Source: Chitinophagales bacterium (GTDB lineage Bacteria > Bacteroidota > Bacteroidia > Chitinophagales > UBA8649). From it: DNA of 7,941 nucleotides. Made by a program: the position numbers and the translations under genes. The notes beneath the pieces were generated by a model. That model was not told where the DNA came from and made no database searches. It saw only the letters and a list, made by a program, of their open reading frames with translations. The stretch lies in assembly GCA_016777395.1 (NCBI GenBank), contig JADHRO010000091.1, forward strand, positions 1-7,941, read 5' to 3'. Of this stretch, positions 6,546 to 7,941 are shown in pieces; the stretch's first letter is position 1; every line of letters starts with the position of its first letter.

Positions 6546-7941
6546 TTAATTGGCTTTTTCTTGTTGTGATAAATATAGGGCATTTGCACAACGCATCCCA
6601 TCAATAGCTGCGCTTACAATCCCGCCAGCATAACCTGCACCTTCTCCGCAAGGATATAGGTTTTTTATTTGTGGATGTCTTAGGCTTTCTTTGTCACGAG
6701 GTATTCTAACTGGACTGCTTGTTCTGCTTTCTACGCCCACTAGGATGGCTTCATTTGTTCTGTAACCCCGCATTTTCTTCCCAAATTCAATTAAACCCAA
6801 ACGCAAACTTTTGGTAATAAAGTCAGGTAATATTTCTTCTAAGTCTGTGCTTGTAATTCCCGGTTGATAAGAAGTTCTTGGTAGGCTTGAAGAGGCTCTG
6901 CCTTGAATAAAGTCTTCTATGCGTTGAGCGGGAGCTTCGATGCTTCCTGTTGTTTTAAACGCTTTGCGTTCAATTTGTTCTTGAAATTTTAAGGCAGCGA
7001 GAGCTCCATATTGATCATATGCTGTCCAATTTTCTGGTTTTACTTCTACCACCATTCCACTGTTCGAGTAGGTGCCATTTCTAGCGCTTGAACTCCAACC
7101 ATTGACTACAGTTTCGCTGATATCAGTGCTTGCAGAAGCGATAACTCCACCTGGACACATGCAAAAGGAAAAAACACCTCTCCCGCCAGCTTGGCTAACG
7201 ATGCTATAACTTGCAGGTGGCAGATTTTTTCCGCGCGCTGGTCGTCGGTATTGAATAGAGTCAATGAGTGCTTGCGTATGTTCAATTCGAACACCAAGTG
7301 CAAATGGCTTAGCCTCAATTTTGATTCCTTTTTTATCTAAGAGATAAAAAATGTCTCTAGCTGAATGTCCTGTGGCTAAGATGAGTTGCTCGCAAGCAAA
7401 TTCAGAACCATCTTGACAAACCAGCTTGTTGATTTTATTGTCCGCTAATTCTAGGTCTATGAGTTTCTTCTCAAAATGAATTTCTCCTCCATAATCAAGT
7501 ATAGTTTTTCGCATTCGAGCAATAATACTTGGCAATTTGTTTGTCCCAATATGCGGATGTGCTTCATAGGATATTTTTTCATCCGCACCATGTTGTATAA
7601 AAGCATCTAATACCTTTTTTACATTCCCCCTTTTTGTACTTCGAGTATAGAGTTTACCATCACTATAGGTGCCTGCCCCGCCTTCTCCGTAGCAATAATT
7701 ACTTTCGGGGTTAATTATCCGTTGTTTATTAATAGCCGCAATATCTACTAGTCTGTTTTCCACTGCTTTACCCCGTTCAAGGATAATAGGTTTGATTCCA
7801 TTTTCTAAACATTGTAAAGCGGCATAGATGCCAGCGGGACCTAGGCCTATAATATGACAGGAGCTTGCTTCTTTCTTTGAGAGGGTAAAGTGTTCTTTGG
7901 TGTTGGTGATTTCTTCATTATAAAGAAACACTTCTACCTTT
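6546..7941 (-). CDS. NAD(P)/FAD-dependent dehydrogenase, COG2509-like (N-terminus beyond window)
   Basis: The frame stays open to the right edge of the window, with only the last partial codon cut, so the gene starts outside. A GTG at 7929-7931 would give 461 residues, but COG2509-like proteins are, as I recall, about 500-520 residues with an extra N-terminal region, and the residues before the GTG (KVEVFLYNEE) resemble the end of that region. Counting from that GTG, HIIGLGPAGIYAAL (26-39) is the FAD ADP-binding GxGxxG loop and IILERG ends in E52 and R53, with E52 placed to hold the ribose. YCYGEGGAGTYSDGKLYTR (about 79-97) is a strong family signature. LATGHSARD lies mid-protein, and PCGEGAGYAGGIVSAAIDG near the C-terminus closes over the flavin. 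The substrate is unknown in this family. No signal peptide can be assessed; it is presumably cytosolic. The downstream helicase ATG follows after 5 nt. Confidence 0.9.
   Translation of the reverse strand, partial: KVEVFLYNEEITNTKEHFTLSKKEASSCHIIGLGPAGIYAALQCLENGIKPIILERGKAVENRLVDIAAINKQRIINPESNYCYGEGGAGTYSDGKLYTRSTKRGNVKKVLDAFIQHGADEKISYEAHPHIGTNKLPSIIARMRKTILDYGGEIHFEKKLIDLELADNKINKLVCQDGSEFACEQLILATGHSARDIFYLLDKKGIKIEAKPFALGVRIEHTQALIDSIQYRRPARGKNLPPASYSIVSQAGGRGVFSFCMCPGGVIASASTDISETVVNGWSSSARNGTYSNSGMVVEVKPENWTAYDQYGALAALKFQEQIERKAFKTTGSIEAPAQRIEDFIQGRASSSLPRTSYQPGITSTDLEEILPDFITKSLRLGLIEFGKKMRGYRTNEAILVGVESRTSSPVRIPRDKESLRHPQIKNLYPCGEGAGYAGGIVSAAIDGMRCANALYLSQQEKAN

Noticed and set aside
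6541..6591. Longer helicase start at 6591 adding 17 residues
   Set aside because: It would overlap the oxidoreductase coding end, and the added residues (MCKCPIFITTRK...) do not resemble helicase N-termini. ATG at 6540 leads directly into the conserved region.
7929..7931. GTG at 7929-7931 as the true start of the oxidoreductase
   Set aside because: The frame continues open to the window edge, and family members carry an additional N-terminal region of roughly 50 residues, so the real start is most likely outside the window.
1..7941. CRISPR array, tRNA or rRNA gene, insertion sequence, att site
   Set aside because: No regularly spaced repeats, cloverleaf-like sequence, transposase or terminal inverted repeats were found. 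Almost all of the window is explained by five genes.

Overview
The window looks like chromosomal DNA from a member of the phylum Bacteroidota. This is an inference from several signs: low G+C, no Shine-Dalgarno sequences before the genes, signal peptides cleaved before Gln (A|Q), a TAnnTTTG-type promoter element, a CARDB-bearing secreted protein of the kind often exported by type IX secretion, and the family flavour of the oxidoreductase and helicase. The exact lineage cannot be read from the sequence.

Layout. (1) Bases 1-2925, minus strand: the first 975 residues of a large secreted protein whose 3' end lies outside the window. It combines a signal peptide, a TSP3-like calcium loop, a phosphohistidine (PEP-utilizer) domain, a PPDK/PEP-synthase-type ATP-grasp domain and at least one CARDB-like adhesion domain. 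This is the most interesting gene here. (2) 2926-3160: intergenic region with a long hairpin. (3) 3161-3682, minus: a small exported histidine phosphatase (SixA/phosphoglycerate-mutase superfamily). (4) 3683-3941: divergent intergenic region. (5) 3942-5162, plus: a cytosolic GT4-type glycosyltransferase. (6) 5163-5220: short convergent gap with a possible terminator. (7) 5221-6540 and 6546-7941, minus: a two-gene unit of an FAD-dependent dehydrogenase (N-terminus beyond the right edge) followed 5 nt later by a DbpA-type DEAD-box RNA helicase.

How the genes relate. The helicase and oxidoreductase are probably co-transcribed, but no shared pathway is evident. The glycosyltransferase is a single-gene unit, divergent from the phosphatase and convergent with the helicase. 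The two exported proteins, dikinase-like and histidine phosphatase, lie in tandem on the minus strand, 235 bp apart. Both belong to families that use a phosphohistidine intermediate, so a joint extracytoplasmic phosphate-transfer role is conceivable but speculative.

The strongest unusual observation is that the secreted dikinase-like protein keeps every ATP-site residue I could match to PPDK, plus the candidate phosphohistidine. It also has the His-domain-before-ATP-domain order of glucan, water dikinases, although it is predicted to be exported to where ATP is scarce.
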